In this document: piece after piece, positions 35,440 through 45,812 of the stretch
Position numbering within the stretch: position 1 is the stretch's first letter
Layout: each line of letters begins with the position of its first letter
Source: Enterococcus nangangensis
GTDB lineage: Bacteria > Bacillota > Bacilli > Lactobacillales > Enterococcaceae
DNA length: 64,000 bases
Direction: 5' to 3'
Assembly: GCF_005405245.1 (NCBI RefSeq)
Contig: NZ_BJDR01000003.1
Location: 1-64,000 of the forward strand
The notes under the pieces: generated by a model
Seen by the model: only the letters and a program-made list of their open reading frames with translations
The model's database searches: none
Told to the model about the DNA's origin: nothing
Program-made: the position numbers and the translations under genes

Positions 35440-37192
35440 AAAGTTACTTAGCCGATATTCTCTATCTTACGAAGAAAAGTTACGCTTTTTTATTACGGTT
35501 ATCTGCGCGCTACTTTTGTGTTGTATCCTTTTACTTAATTTATTTTTTTGGCGGTTACTATCACAAAAAGATTTTGCCAAAAGTCGAACAGAGCTTTTCT
35601 ATACTTCACAAAGTATTTTTTCCCGACTAAGTGAGCCCCGTAGTATTACTTATAACTTAATGGCCAACGAAACTTTTCAAAATCTCTTACTTCAAAGTAA
35701 TGAAGAAACTAGACCTTCTCCTGACAAATATTCAATTACTAAAGATATTAGAACAATTATTCAAAATGCTACTTTAACTGCCGACTCTAGTATCATTTCT
35801 GTCTATCTCTTTAATAAACAAGAAGAGAGTCTAGCAAACACCCTAAGTACGCGCGAACAGTTACTAGGCGATTTATCTTTTGAACAGGCTTTTACAACGC
35901 TTCCCGACACACCAAGCCCAGGACAATGGTTTTTTTCTAATGAACTAAATCAAGCTATTTTCATGCAAAAAATTTTTTCTTCTGAACAACTTAAATTAGA
36001 GTATCAAGGCGTCATTATTTTCCTACTCAATACTACTTTTATCCGCAATACTTTTGAAAATGGTGCAAACTTTACTAAAGATAATATTTACACATTAAGT
36101 TACGGCAAAGAGACGCATATTACTACCTTTAATGACCCTGATAAAACAACAACAATCCAGCAGGAGCTAGCTAATGTAAACCTCGCCAAACAAGATAATA
36201 AGATCATCAAAATTGCAGGTAAGAAGTATTATATTGTCTCTACAGAAAATAGTACCTTCCAATCTGCCTACTTAGTCCCAGATGATGAAATTTTAAAACA
36301 ATTAATTCAATTGGAAATCCTATTTATCCTAGTTCTCCTCATTCTCATTTATCCTCTCTATCAAGGCATTAAAAAAATCAGCAAACGCCTCACGGACCCC
36401 ATCATTGAACTGGCAGCTAAGATGCGTAACGTTACTGACGAAGAAGATTTGAAAGCTTTGAAAAAGCTTACGCCCCACAGTCAAAGCCATGATGAAGTCG
36501 CCATTTTATATCACGGTTTTCAGGATATGGCTAGCCAACTGAGTCAGCTTATTGAAGAGAACTACAAGGGAAAAATTCTCTCGCAAGAAATGGAGTTTAA
36601 GGCTTTGCAAGCACAACTCGACCCTCATTTTCTCTACAATACGTTAGATTCTATCTACTGGTTGGCTTTAGAAAATGATGATGAAAAAATTGCGCAAATG
36701 GCCTTGTCTTTGGCTTTACTTTTCCGCAAAAAAATTAATAACGACGCCGAAGTGATTACTTTAGACGATGAATTACAATTGGTGGACGCTTATACCAATA
36801 TTCAAATGATTCGTTTTGAAAACCGCGTGCACTACCAAAAACGGCTGGAACTAGCCGACCTCACCTTACAATTGCCCAAATTTTTAATTCAACCTTTAGT
36901 AGAAAATGCCTTCAAATACGCCGTTGAAAAATCCGCTAAACCCGTTGAGATTACGTTATACATTCATGAAACAGCTGCCGATATTTGGCTTGAGGTTTTA
37001 GACAACGGTCGCGGCTTTAGCCAATTGCCACCCCAACCTAGTCAAAGTGGAATTGGTCTTAAAAACATCGAAGCGCGTTTAAAACTATTTTTTGGCGAAG
37101 AAGCGACTTTAAAAATTGTCTCTGAACCTTTCGTCGCCACTAGTGTTACTATCAAAATTCCCAAGTCACAAATCAGGAGGAAGTCATCGTGA
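35429..37192 (+). CDS. YesM-type sensor histidine kinase
   Basis: A 587-residue membrane sensor. Membrane segments lie at about 20-43 and 292-312 and flank an extracellular ligand-sensing domain. A HAMP-like linker follows (KRLTDPIIELAAKM). The His_kinase domain has LQAQLDPHFLYNTLDSIYW with phosphorylated His400. The C-terminal ATPase has PLVENAFKYAVEK and DNGRGF...SGIGLKNIEARL. Base composition changes within the gene: sampled stretches before about 36360 are near 27-32% G+C, later ones near 37-42%. It forms a pair with the response regulator, overlapping it at GTGA. It presumably senses an oligosaccharide, perhaps together with the binding protein. Confidence 0.94.
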   Translation: MNPKKLLSRYSLSYEEKLRFFITVICALLLCCILLLNLFFWRLLSQKDFAKSRTELFYTSQSIFSRLSEPRSITYNLMANETFQNLLLQSNEETRPSPDKYSITKDIRTIIQNATLTADSSIISVYLFNKQEESLANTLSTREQLLGDLSFEQAFTTLPDTPSPGQWFFSNELNQAIFMQKIFSSEQLKLEYQGVIIFLLNTTFIRNTFENGANFTKDNIYTLSYGKETHITTFNDPDKTTTIQQELANVNLAKQDNKIIKIAGKKYYIVSTENSTFQSAYLVPDDEILKQLIQLEILFILVLLILIYPLYQGIKKISKRLTDPIIELAAKMRNVTDEEDLKALKKLTPHSQSHDEVAILYHGFQDMASQLSQLIEENYKGKILSQEMEFKALQAQLDPHFLYNTLDSIYWLALENDDEKIAQMALSLALLFRKKINNDAEVITLDDELQLVDAYTNIQMIRFENRVHYQKRLELADLTLQLPKFLIQPLVENAFKYAVEKSAKPVEITLYIHETAADIWLEVLDNGRGFSQLPPQPSQSGIGLKNIEARLKLFFGEEATLKIVSEPFVATSVTIKIPKSQIRRKSS

Positions 37193-38619
37193 TCAATATT
37201 CTAGTTGTAGATGATGAACCGATTATCGCTAAAGGTATTGCCAAAAAAATTCGTTCTTTTACCGACAGTCAGCAACAAAACGTGACTGTTTTTACTAGTA
37301 GCCAAGAAGCCTTGGCTTATCTCGCACAGCATGCTGTTGATTTAATTTTCTCTGATATTAATATGCCGGAGTTGAGTGGCTTAGAACTAGTAGAAGCTTT
37401 GCAAAAAAGTAATCCGCAAAGTGAAATTGTCATTATTACCGGTTTTGGCTCTTTAGCCTATGCAAAACAAGCGATGGAATTTGGCGTGCGCCATTTTTTA
37501 GAAAAGCCGGTCCAGCCGCAACAATTAAAAACAGCTTATCTCGATTCTTTGGAGCGTTTAGCAAAACGTAAAGTTAACTGGCGCCACCAATTAGCCAATG
37601 ACTTCAACCGTTTTTTAATAGGTGAGTCAGCGACCATGCCGCCCGCCATTCTGGAAGCCCACCCCCTTTTAATGATGTTTGATGCTCAGTTGGAGAAAGC
37701 TTGGCTCCCACTATTACAAAAAAAATTAGCCGAAAAAATTTTCATTCATGGTCATTATCAAAACGCCTGCTATTTTCTTTTAACCATTACCGAAAAAGAA
37801 TTAATGCTCCTCCTCCAACAGCAAACTTGGTCCCCAGGCATTTTCTTTGTGGCGTCTTGCAAAGAACCTGCTACTTTGCACACGACGATTAATTTAGGAC
37901 TATTGAGCTTTGAAAAAGAATTTTATTTTAAACGCGGAACAATCTTACAACCTGCCGACTTTAAACATCCGACACCGGATCAAATTTTAACTGCTTATTT
38001 TTTACTAAAAGAAAATTTACCTCGCCAATTACATCAACAAGACTTTATTGCCGCCAAACAAGCTGTCGATACATTTTTAGCTGAATGTCAACGTCAATTG
38101 GCTCCCGTCAAGCAAGTTCAAGCACAAGTCAGTGACCTTGTCGCCTTTTTGATGGAGACTTACGAATTACAGCGGGATACCATTTTACAAGAAGCCAGCT
38201 TGCGAATTGTTTTTTCCAATCAGATTCAAAGTCTCTCCTTTATCCTGCACTATTGTTTAGCACAAATTAAACAGCAACAGGCGCCACTAGATGCCAACAA
38301 TATTCCAGCTAGTCTTAATTATTTAATTGAAAATCATTACGCTAACGAAAATCTTTCTCTCCGCTGGATTGCCAAAAATATGCTGTTCCTTAATCCGGAT
38401 TATCTCGGCCGTAAATATTATCAACTAACCGGCAATAAATTTAACAATAAATTGGTGGAATTCCGCATGCAAAAAGCTGAAGCTTTAATTTTAAATGGCA
38501 AAAGTATTCATGAGGTGGCCGAAGCTGTGGGTTACAAAAATAATCCTGAATATTTCTGTCAAGTATTCAAAAAGGTGAAAGGCACAACGCCCCACCGCTA
38601 CCTCCAATTAAAAGAATAA
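37189..38619 (+). CDS. YesN-type response regulator with AraC DNA-binding domain
   Basis: A 476-residue regulator. Residues 1-120 form the receiver domain (ILVVDDEP; phosphorylated Asp56 in LIFSDINMPELSG; ITGFGSLAYAKQAM; KPVQP). A long middle region of unknown fold follows. The C-terminal AraC-type DNA-binding domain (about 372-474) includes LSLRWIAKNMLFLNPDYLGRKY and IHEVAEAVGYKNNPEYFCQVF. Translation starts at GTG 37189 overlapping the kinase stop. It probably activates the divergent transporter operon at 31539-34627, and could also control the weak -35 promoters nearby. Confidence 0.94.
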   Translation: MINILVVDDEPIIAKGIAKKIRSFTDSQQQNVTVFTSSQEALAYLAQHAVDLIFSDINMPELSGLELVEALQKSNPQSEIVIITGFGSLAYAKQAMEFGVRHFLEKPVQPQQLKTAYLDSLERLAKRKVNWRHQLANDFNRFLIGESATMPPAILEAHPLLMMFDAQLEKAWLPLLQKKLAEKIFIHGHYQNACYFLLTITEKELMLLLQQQTWSPGIFFVASCKEPATLHTTINLGLLSFEKEFYFKRGTILQPADFKHPTPDQILTAYFLLKENLPRQLHQQDFIAAKQAVDTFLAECQRQLAPVKQVQAQVSDLVAFLMETYELQRDTILQEASLRIVFSNQIQSLSFILHYCLAQIKQQQAPLDANNIPASLNYLIENHYANENLSLRWIAKNMLFLNPDYLGRKYYQLTGNKFNNKLVEFRMQKAEALILNGKSIHEVAEAVGYKNNPEYFCQVFKKVKGTTPHRYLQLKE

Positions 38620-38668
38620 ACAAAGCCCGTTGAGCAGGAATTTTTCCCTAACTCAACGAGCTTTTTTC
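38620..38668. terminator. Terminator between YesN and xfp
   Basis: A stem AAAGCCCGTTGAG/CTCAACGAGCTTT (38622-38634 with 38652-38664, one mismatch) is followed on plus by a T-run. Confidence 0.85.
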
Positions 38669-38692
38669 TTTTATTTTATTGACGACTCTTTC

Positions 38693-41059
38693 TTAATCCA
38701 AGCTAGTCCATTGCCATTCTTCAACTTCTGGGATATCTTCCCCGTGCTGGCGAATGTAGTCATGATGGAAATTAACGGTATCAGTCATTTTTTGTGCGAA
38801 TTCGCCGGCAGACGCACCGTACACTTTTTCAGCAGCATCTTTAGCTAAGTGGAAACGATCCATTTCACTTAAAACCCGCATATCAAACGGTGTAGTGATA
38901 TCGCCATTTTCCCGATAACCGTGGATGCTTACGTTGCGGTTATGGCGATCAAAGAAGATATCGCGGACTAAACCTTCGTAACCATGGAAAGCAAAAATCA
39001 CTGGTTTGTCTTTGGTGAAGTAGTTGTCAAATTCTGCATCGCTTAAACCGCGTGGGTCAAGGCGTGGGTGGCGCAAACGTAATAAGTCCACCACATTAAT
39101 AAAGCGAATTTTTAAAGCAGGGAAGGCTTTGTGTAACAAGGAAATAGCCGCTAAACTCTCTAAGTTTGGTTCTGTGCCGGCCGCCGCAATCACCACATCA
39201 GGCTCGCTGTTGCCTTCAGTAGACGCCCAGTCGATAATCTTTAAGCCGTCTTTAACTAATACTTCAGCTTCATCAGCGGAGTAAAATTGTGGCCGTGGGT
39301 GTTTTGAAGTGACGATTAAGTTAATCAACTCTTCAGAAGCAAAAGTTTCATGCATTACCGCTAATAAGGTGTTGGTATCAGCCGGTAAATATTCGCGAAT
39401 GAATTCTGGTTTCTTTTCTGCCAAGTGGGTTAACATCCCTGGATCTTGGTGGGTGTAACCATTATGGTCTTGTTGGAAAACAGTAGAGGTGGCAATCAAA
39501 TTCAATGAAGGATAATTTTTCCGCCAAGTTTGTTCTTTGGCTTTCCGCAACCATTTGAAATGTTGGGTAATCATGGAATCTACTACGCGGAAGAAAGCTT
39601 CGTAACTAGCAAAGAAGCCGTGACGTCCAGTTAAGACATAACCTTCCAAGAAACCTTCTGCTTGGTGTTCAGATAGTTGACTATCAATCACTCGACCCGC
39701 TGGTGACAACCATTCATCTTTAGGAAAATCAGTTGGTTCTAACCATTGGCGGTCCGTTACTTCAAAGACGTGGTTCAAACGGTTGGATTTAGATTCATCT
39801 GGGCCAAAGATCCGGAAGTTATCAGGATTTTCTTGCACCAAATCGGCGGCGTATTTTCCAAACTCAATCATATCTTGGGCAATGATGCTCCCTGGTTTAG
39901 TCGTATCAATGGCGTGTTTTTTCCAGTCAGCTAATTTCATTGGTTTCGGATTGATACCACCATTGGTAATCGGATTGGTGGCCATCCGTTGAGCTCCTTT
40001 TGGCGCCATCTCTTTTAGTTCAGGAATTAATTTTCCTTCTGCTGTAAAGAGTTCTTCCGGACGATAAGATTTCAACCAATCCACTAAAGCGTCGATATGG
40101 GTCATATGCTTTTGATCTACTGGAATTGGCACTTGGTGGGCTCGGAAGCTGCCTTCAATCGGTTCACCATCCCAAGTTTTAGGGCCGGTCCAACCTTTGG
40201 GCGTGCGGAAAATAATCATGGGCCAGCGAGGCATTGAAGCAACTTCATTCGCCGCGCCAAGACGCGCTTTATTTTGGATTTCTTGAATTTTTTCAATCAC
40301 GGTATCTAATACTTCAGCCATTTGCGGGTGAACTTTAGCAGGATCTTCGCCTTCCACAAAGTAAGGTTCCCAGCCCATCCCTTTAAAGTAGGCACTTAAA
40401 TCTTCATTGGACTTACGGGAAAGAATCGTTGGATTAGAAATTTTTGCCCCGTTTAAGTGTAAGATGGGTAAGACTGCACCATCAGTTACCGGGTTAATGA
40501 AAGTGTTAGAGAACCAAGAAGTAGCTAAAGGTCCGGTTTCAGCTTCACCATCGCCGACAACCGTGGCCGCAATGACTGCTGGATTGTCTAAAATAGCTCC
40601 TGTTGCATGGGATAAAGAATACCCTAACTCGCCCCCTTCATGGATAGAGCCTGGTGTTTCTGGTGCTGCGTGGGAAGCAACGCCCCCAGGGAAAGAGAAT
40701 TGTTTAAAGAGTTTTTTCAAGCCTGTAGTATCTTCCGTAATTTCTGGATAAATTTCAGTGTAGCTACCGTCTAAATAAGAGTTGGAGACCATCACTTGAC
40801 CGCCGTGACCAGGGCCTTCAATATAAAACATATTTAAATTATATTTATTAATTACCCGGTTTAAATGGGCATAGACAAAGTTTTGGCCCGAAATCGTTCC
40901 CCAGTGACCGATGGGATGGACCTTCACATCCTCAGGGGCGATAGGCCGCGTTAATAAAGGATTATCTTTTAAATAAAGTTGACCTACTGAAATATAGTTA
41001 GCTGCGCGCCACCAGGCATCCACCTTGGCTAAATACTCTTTGGAATCAAAATCCGTCAT
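38693..41059 (-). CDS. xfp: Xylulose-5-phosphate/fructose-6-phosphate phosphoketolase
   Basis: A 788-residue thiamine-diphosphate enzyme splitting xylulose 5-phosphate into acetyl phosphate and glyceraldehyde 3-phosphate. Family signatures are [60 protein letters not shown], each quoted region being conserved, and the ThDP motif [14 protein letters not shown]. The C-terminal domain includes [12 protein letters not shown] and [10 protein letters not shown]. Length is normal. It provides the route for xylose and arabinose carbon from the neighbouring locus. The leader contains its own promoter and a hairpin resembling a terminator (41111-41137). Confidence 0.96.
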   Translation of the reverse strand: MTDFDSKEYLAKVDAWWRAANYISVGQLYLKDNPLLTRPIAPEDVKVHPIGHWGTISGQNFVYAHLNRVINKYNLNMFYIEGPGHGGQVMVSNSYLDGSYTEIYPEITEDTTGLKKLFKQFSFPGGVASHAAPETPGSIHEGGELGYSLSHATGAILDNPAVIAATVVGDGEAETGPLATSWFSNTFINPVTDGAVLPILHLNGAKISNPTILSRKSNEDLSAYFKGMGWEPYFVEGEDPAKVHPQMAEVLDTVIEKIQEIQNKARLGAANEVASMPRWPMIIFRTPKGWTGPKTWDGEPIEGSFRAHQVPIPVDQKHMTHIDALVDWLKSYRPEELFTAEGKLIPELKEMAPKGAQRMATNPITNGGINPKPMKLADWKKHAIDTTKPGSIIAQDMIEFGKYAADLVQENPDNFRIFGPDESKSNRLNHVFEVTDRQWLEPTDFPKDEWLSPAGRVIDSQLSEHQAEGFLEGYVLTGRHGFFASYEAFFRVVDSMITQHFKWLRKAKEQTWRKNYPSLNLIATSTVFQQDHNGYTHQDPGMLTHLAEKKPEFIREYLPADTNTLLAVMHETFASEELINLIVTSKHPRPQFYSADEAEVLVKDGLKIIDWASTEGNSEPDVVIAAAGTEPNLESLAAISLLHKAFPALKIRFINVVDLLRLRHPRLDPRGLSDAEFDNYFTKDKPVIFAFHGYEGLVRDIFFDRHNRNVSIHGYRENGDITTPFDMRVLSEMDRFHLAKDAAEKVYGASAGEFAQKMTDTVNFHHDYIRQHGEDIPEVEEWQWTSLD

Positions 41060-41110
41060 GTTAAAAAACTCCTTATTCTTTTTTAGTATTTTTTACTTAA
41101 AGTAATTCCT

Positions 41111-41137
41111 GAAAAAACGGCTAGTTGGCACTAGCCG
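41111..41137 (-). terminator. Terminator-like hairpin in the xfp leader, downstream of the xylan operon
   Basis: A perfect 8-bp stem CGGCTAGT/ACTAGCCG (41118-41125 with 41130-41137) is followed on minus by six T residues. It lies between the xfp promoter (41170-41198) and the xfp start, so it can end the operon and could also attenuate xfp. Confidence 0.85.
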
Positions 41138-41169
41138 ACTTCGTGAAAAACTTAATTAACTTCACTCAG

Positions 41170-41198
41170 AGTATAAGCTATTTTGGAAAAGAAGTAAA
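41170..41198 (-). promoter_or_regulatory. Promoter upstream of the xfp leader
   Basis: On minus TTTACT (41198-41193) and TATACT (41175-41170) are 17 bp apart. Transcription would start about 35 nt before the terminator-like hairpin and about 105 nt before the xfp start. No comparably good promoter lies between hairpin and gene. Confidence 0.65.
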
Positions 41199-41240
41199 GG
41201 TATTTTTTACTTTTTTATGATTCCTTCACTAAATTCTATT

Positions 41241-42746
41241 TTATCCGCGTTGTTGTAAGGACAAACGTTTAAAGAGGGCCTTGTTTTTGGTCACTTTGCC
41301 ATTACTGCTGGCATAGACGCCCAGTGTCGAACCGACAAAGCCTCCTGCTACTTGCGTACTTAAAAAGTAAGCCGAAACATGGTCAATGAGTAATTGGCGT
41401 TGGCCAGAAATCTCTACCCAAAAGCTTAAGTCTTGCTTGTCCTGTTGAATGGCCAACGTCACATCTGGTTGGGGCAGCTTTTGTGTCACTAAAATTTCAT
41501 CCTGGCCTTTTAAGGTCTGAATAACCTGCACCACTACTTGATGCTCCACTTTTTTAACGACGAAGCGCATCGCAAATTGATTACTTTGAATAATCATTAA
41601 GCCTGCCTCTTCGTATTTGTTTTCTGGCGTGAATTCTTGCTCCACTTGTAAGCAGTAGTGCATCGAATTTTGACGCAAACCTAAATAGCTAGGAGAAGCT
41701 AAATCAGCAAAAGTAATCGGGGTTAAGTTCACTTGTAGCCCCGTAGTTGTTACTTGATAATTTGCTTCTTCAGGATTACGCAAGCGTAAAGCAACTGGTG
41801 GAATCCCTTGTTTAAAGTCGATCTCAATATCGGCGATGAGAACAGCGTCTTCTGCCATTATTTTTCCCACACCTGGATTAACTACCGGCCAATCCGCTTC
41901 CCAAATAACCGTCGCCAAAAAAGTTTCTCGACCTAAATTATTGTAGCCTTCATAAAAACGACTGGCTAAACAAGTTAAGGCCCAGGTACCATCGGCTTTT
42001 TCAATTAAATCGCCATGACCAACATTTTGAATTGGATAATCCTGTCCGAGATTACGATGGGTAAAAATAGGATTGTTAGGATTACCTTCATACCACCCGT
42101 CAATTTTAGTGCTACGAGCCACACTAATCGCATGTTGTAAGCCGGTACCACCTTCAGCGATTAAAAGATAATAAAAGCCATTGCGTTTATACAAATGTGG
42201 TCCTTCTGGCCATATATTTTTGCGTAAAGCACCTTTCCAAATAGGTGTGCTGACACCGCTAAGTTGCATGGTCGTCAAATCTAACTCCTGTAACCAAATC
42301 TCATAATCTCCATCGTAACGGATACCTGCACTACGAGGGCGCGTACCAACATAGTAACACTTACCATCCTCATCAAAAAACAAGCTAGGATCAATCCCTG
42401 CAGCTGTTGGTAAAAAGTACGGGTCGCTCCACGGGCCACGCGGGTCCGTTGCGGTCACAATGAAATTACCACCGTGAGTCACGTTAGTTGTAATCAAGTA
42501 AAACGTTCCTTCACGATAGCGAATCGTGGGGGCAAAAATTCCGCTAGAATGATTCGCACCAGTGAGGTCCAATTGACTGGGGCGCTCTAAGACATTGCCA
42601 ATCTGAGTCCAATCTACAAGGTTTTGACTGTGATAAATAGGCACGCCGGGAAAATAAGAAAAAGTTGACGTCACTAGATAATAATCTTCCCCTACGCGAC
42701 AAACAGAAGGGTCAGGGGCAAATCCTGCTAAAATTGGATTTTTCAT
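41241..42746 (-). CDS. GH43 beta-xylosidase/alpha-L-arabinofuranosidase (subfamily 12-like)
   Basis: A 501-residue enzyme with no signal peptide. The five-bladed propeller of GH43 has Asp12 (GFAPDPSVC), Asp119 (AGIDPSLFFD) and Glu181 (WPEGPHLYK) as catalytic residues. A C-terminal beta-sandwich (from about 310) completes it. The pattern fits intracellular arabinofuranosidases of xylan clusters. ATG 42746 overlaps the GH8 stop (ATGA) and is preceded by GGGAGG; a TTG further upstream is in frame but would include this box. It is the last gene of the xylan operon. Confidence 0.93.
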   Translation of the reverse strand: MKNPILAGFAPDPSVCRVGEDYYLVTSTFSYFPGVPIYHSQNLVDWTQIGNVLERPSQLDLTGANHSSGIFAPTIRYREGTFYLITTNVTHGGNFIVTATDPRGPWSDPYFLPTAAGIDPSLFFDEDGKCYYVGTRPRSAGIRYDGDYEIWLQELDLTTMQLSGVSTPIWKGALRKNIWPEGPHLYKRNGFYYLLIAEGGTGLQHAISVARSTKIDGWYEGNPNNPIFTHRNLGQDYPIQNVGHGDLIEKADGTWALTCLASRFYEGYNNLGRETFLATVIWEADWPVVNPGVGKIMAEDAVLIADIEIDFKQGIPPVALRLRNPEEANYQVTTTGLQVNLTPITFADLASPSYLGLRQNSMHYCLQVEQEFTPENKYEEAGLMIIQSNQFAMRFVVKKVEHQVVVQVIQTLKGQDEILVTQKLPQPDVTLAIQQDKQDLSFWVEISGQRQLLIDHVSAYFLSTQVAGGFVGSTLGVYASSNGKVTKNKALFKRLSLQQRG

Positions 42747-43855
42747 CCTTGGACCTCCCAAATACGATAATTCCCGCTTAAAGCTAAGAAGGCAAAAGCG
42801 TATAAAAAGTTATCATAGTAGCGGCGCTCACCAGTTCTTAAAGGTGTCTGCCAAAATTTTTCGACGCAAGCCGTCGCATTGGCTCCACTTGTTGCTAAAG
42901 ACCCCATGGCATTCATGGCGATTAGGCCCACGGGATGTAAAACAGTATCGTTAGCTGGAGTGCCATCGATATAGTAGACCCGATTTTCGTGTCCTTTTAC
43001 CGTTTCATTGAAGAAATGTTGTAGGCGCGTCACACAGTCATTCAAAGCTGGTGAATTACCACCCCAAACATTAGCTAGGCCGATATTACCAGCCGTGCGG
43101 TAGGCGTCACTATAAAACCGATCGTGATCTTTCACATTTTTAGGTGTACCGTCATATTCGCTGTACTCCGCAGTTAAACCAGTCACTGGATGACTAGCCG
43201 CAACTAAAAACTTACGACTGGCCCTAGCAGCTTCTTGCCAAAATGCTGCATCTTCGGTATTGCCCCAACGAGCAAACAATTCATAAAAATGCGGCAAATG
43301 ATAAGAGGGATCCGTAAAGTCGCAGTTAGGAACAAATTTAATTAAATGATTTTTTAAATCCCACATGGAAAGTCCAGGAAATTCTTCATCTTTGTGCAAA
43401 CAGACGTGCAAGATAGCGCGAGCTTCTTGTTCATAATTTAAGATCCCCGAACCGTTACCAAAACGGTGACTGGCAAAAAATAAGGCTAGGGCAAAATATT
43501 CTTCTCCATCTGGTGCCGGACCGTTGGAGTTTTTTTCGCCGTTAGGGAGCACAGACCAGGCAAAGTAACCTTTATTTTCGCCGGTTGTCAGCCACATAAA
43601 CTTTTTCACCCAACGCCAAAGTTTATCAAAAATGTCCTGACGATTGTATTGAACGCTTAACATCATGGCATAAGACATCCCTTCTGTTCGGACATCATTG
43701 TTCCCAGTGTCTACGACATACCCTGTCTGATCATCATTTTCAAAATAAATTTTGTGGGGACCAACGAAAAGATGCTCCCAAATTTCTTTTAAGCGAGCAG
43801 CAACTTCTGCTGGTGGATAATTCATTTCTTGAAATACATTACGATACTCCATCAT
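42743..43855 (-). CDS. GH8 reducing-end xylose-releasing exo-oligoxylanase (Rex)
   Basis: A 370-residue alpha6/alpha6-barrel GH8 enzyme. The proton donor Glu58 lies in DVRTEGMSYAM. APDGEEYFA has the conserved Asp116, and the base Asp250 lies in FYSDAYRTAGN. The residue pattern and absence of a signal peptide match the Rex enzymes, which release xylose from the reducing end of xylo-oligosaccharides. It complements the GH43 and GH3 enzymes that work from the non-reducing end. It starts 2 nt after the upstream stop (TAAAAATG) and overlaps the downstream GH43 gene by 4 nt. Confidence 0.94.
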   Translation of the reverse strand: MMEYRNVFQEMNYPPAEVAARLKEIWEHLFVGPHKIYFENDDQTGYVVDTGNNDVRTEGMSYAMMLSVQYNRQDIFDKLWRWVKKFMWLTTGENKGYFAWSVLPNGEKNSNGPAPDGEEYFALALFFASHRFGNGSGILNYEQEARAILHVCLHKDEEFPGLSMWDLKNHLIKFVPNCDFTDPSYHLPHFYELFARWGNTEDAAFWQEAARASRKFLVAASHPVTGLTAEYSEYDGTPKNVKDHDRFYSDAYRTAGNIGLANVWGGNSPALNDCVTRLQHFFNETVKGHENRVYYIDGTPANDTVLHPVGLIAMNAMGSLATSGANATACVEKFWQTPLRTGERRYYDNFLYAFAFLALSGNYRIWEVQG

Positions 43856-43857
43856 TT

Positions 43858-45810
43858 TTACTCCTTTAAACTTTCCTGTAATTGTTGCCAGGCGGTACCT
43901 GCTTGTACTGTGATGCCAATGCCATGATAGTCATTTAAGCGCCAACCTAATTGACGATAATAACTACGTGCAAAAGAAAAACCTGAGCCTTGGCAGACAC
44001 CATACAGATTTCCTTTTTCGTCTAACGCCTCGGTTACTATGCCTTGCCAACCTTGCTGACAAGCTAACAATACCGCATTTTTCATGGTGTCAGGAAGCCA
44101 ATCTCGCAAGATGCCCTTGGCAAAGGCACAAATAAACATCGCCGTAGCTGATGTTTCGGCATAAGTTGCCGGTTCGTCTAAAATTTGATGCCACAAGCCA
44201 CTGTCATCTTGGAGAGACAGCAAGCCCTTCACAAGTTCTCGATAAAAAGTTTGCAAGGGTATCCGTAGTTCGTGTTGGGCGGGCAGGACTACTAATAATT
44301 CACTCAAGCTGTAAATAACCCAACCATTCCCCCGACTCCAAGGAATCAAATTGGCTTTAGCATAGTTTGTTTCAAAAATATGGCTCATTAAGTTTTGTTG
44401 CGGTAAAAACATGCGCTCTTTAAAACCTAAAAACTGTTTGCCGGCACAAAGCAAATACTTTTCTTCATGCGTAAACTGATAATAATGAGTCAAAAAAGGA
44501 CAGGACATGTATAAATCATCAATCCACATCGTCTGATTGCCCCGAACAAAAGTACCATCAGGATTACGTTCTTGGCGAAGATAAATAAACTCAGCAATAC
44601 GTTGTAGTAAGCGGCGCAACCCTTGTTGATTTTTCAGGGCTGGTTGAACTTGTAATAGAAAGTTCCCAAAAGAACCACAGTCATCTAGTTCAGTTAACCA
44701 ATATAATTGTGTATTTAAGGTGGCATAAGTAAAAATTTCTTGTTCTTTGAGGCAGTAGGCATCATAGGCCACCACTTGTTCAGCAAAAGCTATCACATAT
44801 TCCGCCAGTTGTGCCCAGGCAAAAGTTTGGCTCGCTTGCCAAAAACCAGTTAGAGTCACCCCTAAAGGATAGGTCCAACGGGCAAACTCACTAGGCAGTT
44901 GCGTGTAACGTCCATATGAGTTCTCGTAGCATCCTTGCCACAATTTCTCGCCAGCTAAATGTTGCGTTGCTGTTGGCTGTAGGGCAAACGGGCCTTGATA
45001 GACCCACTCTGCTGTTTCGGTTAAACAGGCACTTAAATCCGCCGTCAAGTTGGCGCCATAATACAAAAGAAAATCAACCGCTATATCAGTAGAACAAGGT
45101 TGCCAGCTTTTTTTATTCCAATAAGAAAAATGTTCCACATTGCCAGACAAAAAACTCTTTTCAGGTAAAGCAACTAAATAATAGCGTGGACGATTCGCGA
45201 TAATCTCCTGCCGCTTTCTTTGCGGGTAAGTAGGCAACTTATCCTGAAGCACTGGACAAAGTTGTTGTTCTAAATTTAATTTTTGATAGGTGAAACCAAT
45301 TTTACGAAAAGCACCCTGCTCTTTACCTAAAGTATAGAAAAATGTCGGCTCCCACTGGGGCATCGCATTTTTAAGCGCAAAGCCCTGGCCTAAATTCGTT
45401 TTCTCACTGACGACTACCACTTGATTCCAACCCGCGGTCAAATGCAGTGAAAACTGACTGAAGATACGGTTGTTCTCTTTTTCTGGTGTCGACTGCCATA
45501 CTTTAGCACCGTTCAGCCATAAACTAGAAGGACCAACACATTGAATTTGCCAATTGGTATCTCGCTCTTCCTTACTCCAAGTTTTAGCAAAACTACCCAC
45601 CACTTCACCAATCGCTAATTCAGGATAAAAGTGTGTTAAATCCACAGTATAGGCGCCATCATTGTCTGAAAGACGCATTGCTGGAAAATCCAGCACCAAA
45701 GGATACGGTGCTAGGGGATTTTCCGTCATAAATTTAATAGCCAATGTTTCCACTGCGGGCCAAGAATTTGTACCATAGCGTGCTGCGAAACTCTCTTGTT
45801 GAAAATACAT
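43858..45810 (-). CDS. Large GH105/GH88-like hydrolase with N-terminal beta-sandwich domains
   Basis: A 650-residue protein. Residues 1-170 resemble a jelly-roll module (QIQCVGPSSLWLNGAKVWQS; LHLTAGWNQVVVVSEKTNLG). Residues about 290-645 have the alpha6/alpha6-barrel signatures of GH105/GH88: MWIDDLYMSCPFL (catalytic aspartate region, about residue 430), IPWSRGNGWVIYSLSELL and a glycine-rich GVCQGSGFSF near the end. Typical GH105 proteins are 340-380 residues, so this is an extended form. Unsaturated uronyl substrates are not expected from glucuronoxylan hydrolysis, so the substrate in this xylan operon is unclear. It sits 2 nt from both neighbours and so is tightly coupled. Confidence 0.85.
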   Translation of the reverse strand: MYFQQESFAARYGTNSWPAVETLAIKFMTENPLAPYPLVLDFPAMRLSDNDGAYTVDLTHFYPELAIGEVVGSFAKTWSKEERDTNWQIQCVGPSSLWLNGAKVWQSTPEKENNRIFSQFSLHLTAGWNQVVVVSEKTNLGQGFALKNAMPQWEPTFFYTLGKEQGAFRKIGFTYQKLNLEQQLCPVLQDKLPTYPQRKRQEIIANRPRYYLVALPEKSFLSGNVEHFSYWNKKSWQPCSTDIAVDFLLYYGANLTADLSACLTETAEWVYQGPFALQPTATQHLAGEKLWQGCYENSYGRYTQLPSEFARWTYPLGVTLTGFWQASQTFAWAQLAEYVIAFAEQVVAYDAYCLKEQEIFTYATLNTQLYWLTELDDCGSFGNFLLQVQPALKNQQGLRRLLQRIAEFIYLRQERNPDGTFVRGNQTMWIDDLYMSCPFLTHYYQFTHEEKYLLCAGKQFLGFKERMFLPQQNLMSHIFETNYAKANLIPWSRGNGWVIYSLSELLVVLPAQHELRIPLQTFYRELVKGLLSLQDDSGLWHQILDEPATYAETSATAMFICAFAKGILRDWLPDTMKNAVLLACQQGWQGIVTEALDEKGNLYGVCQGSGFSFARSYYRQLGWRLNDYHGIGITVQAGTAWQQLQESLKE

Positions 45811-45812
45811 CC

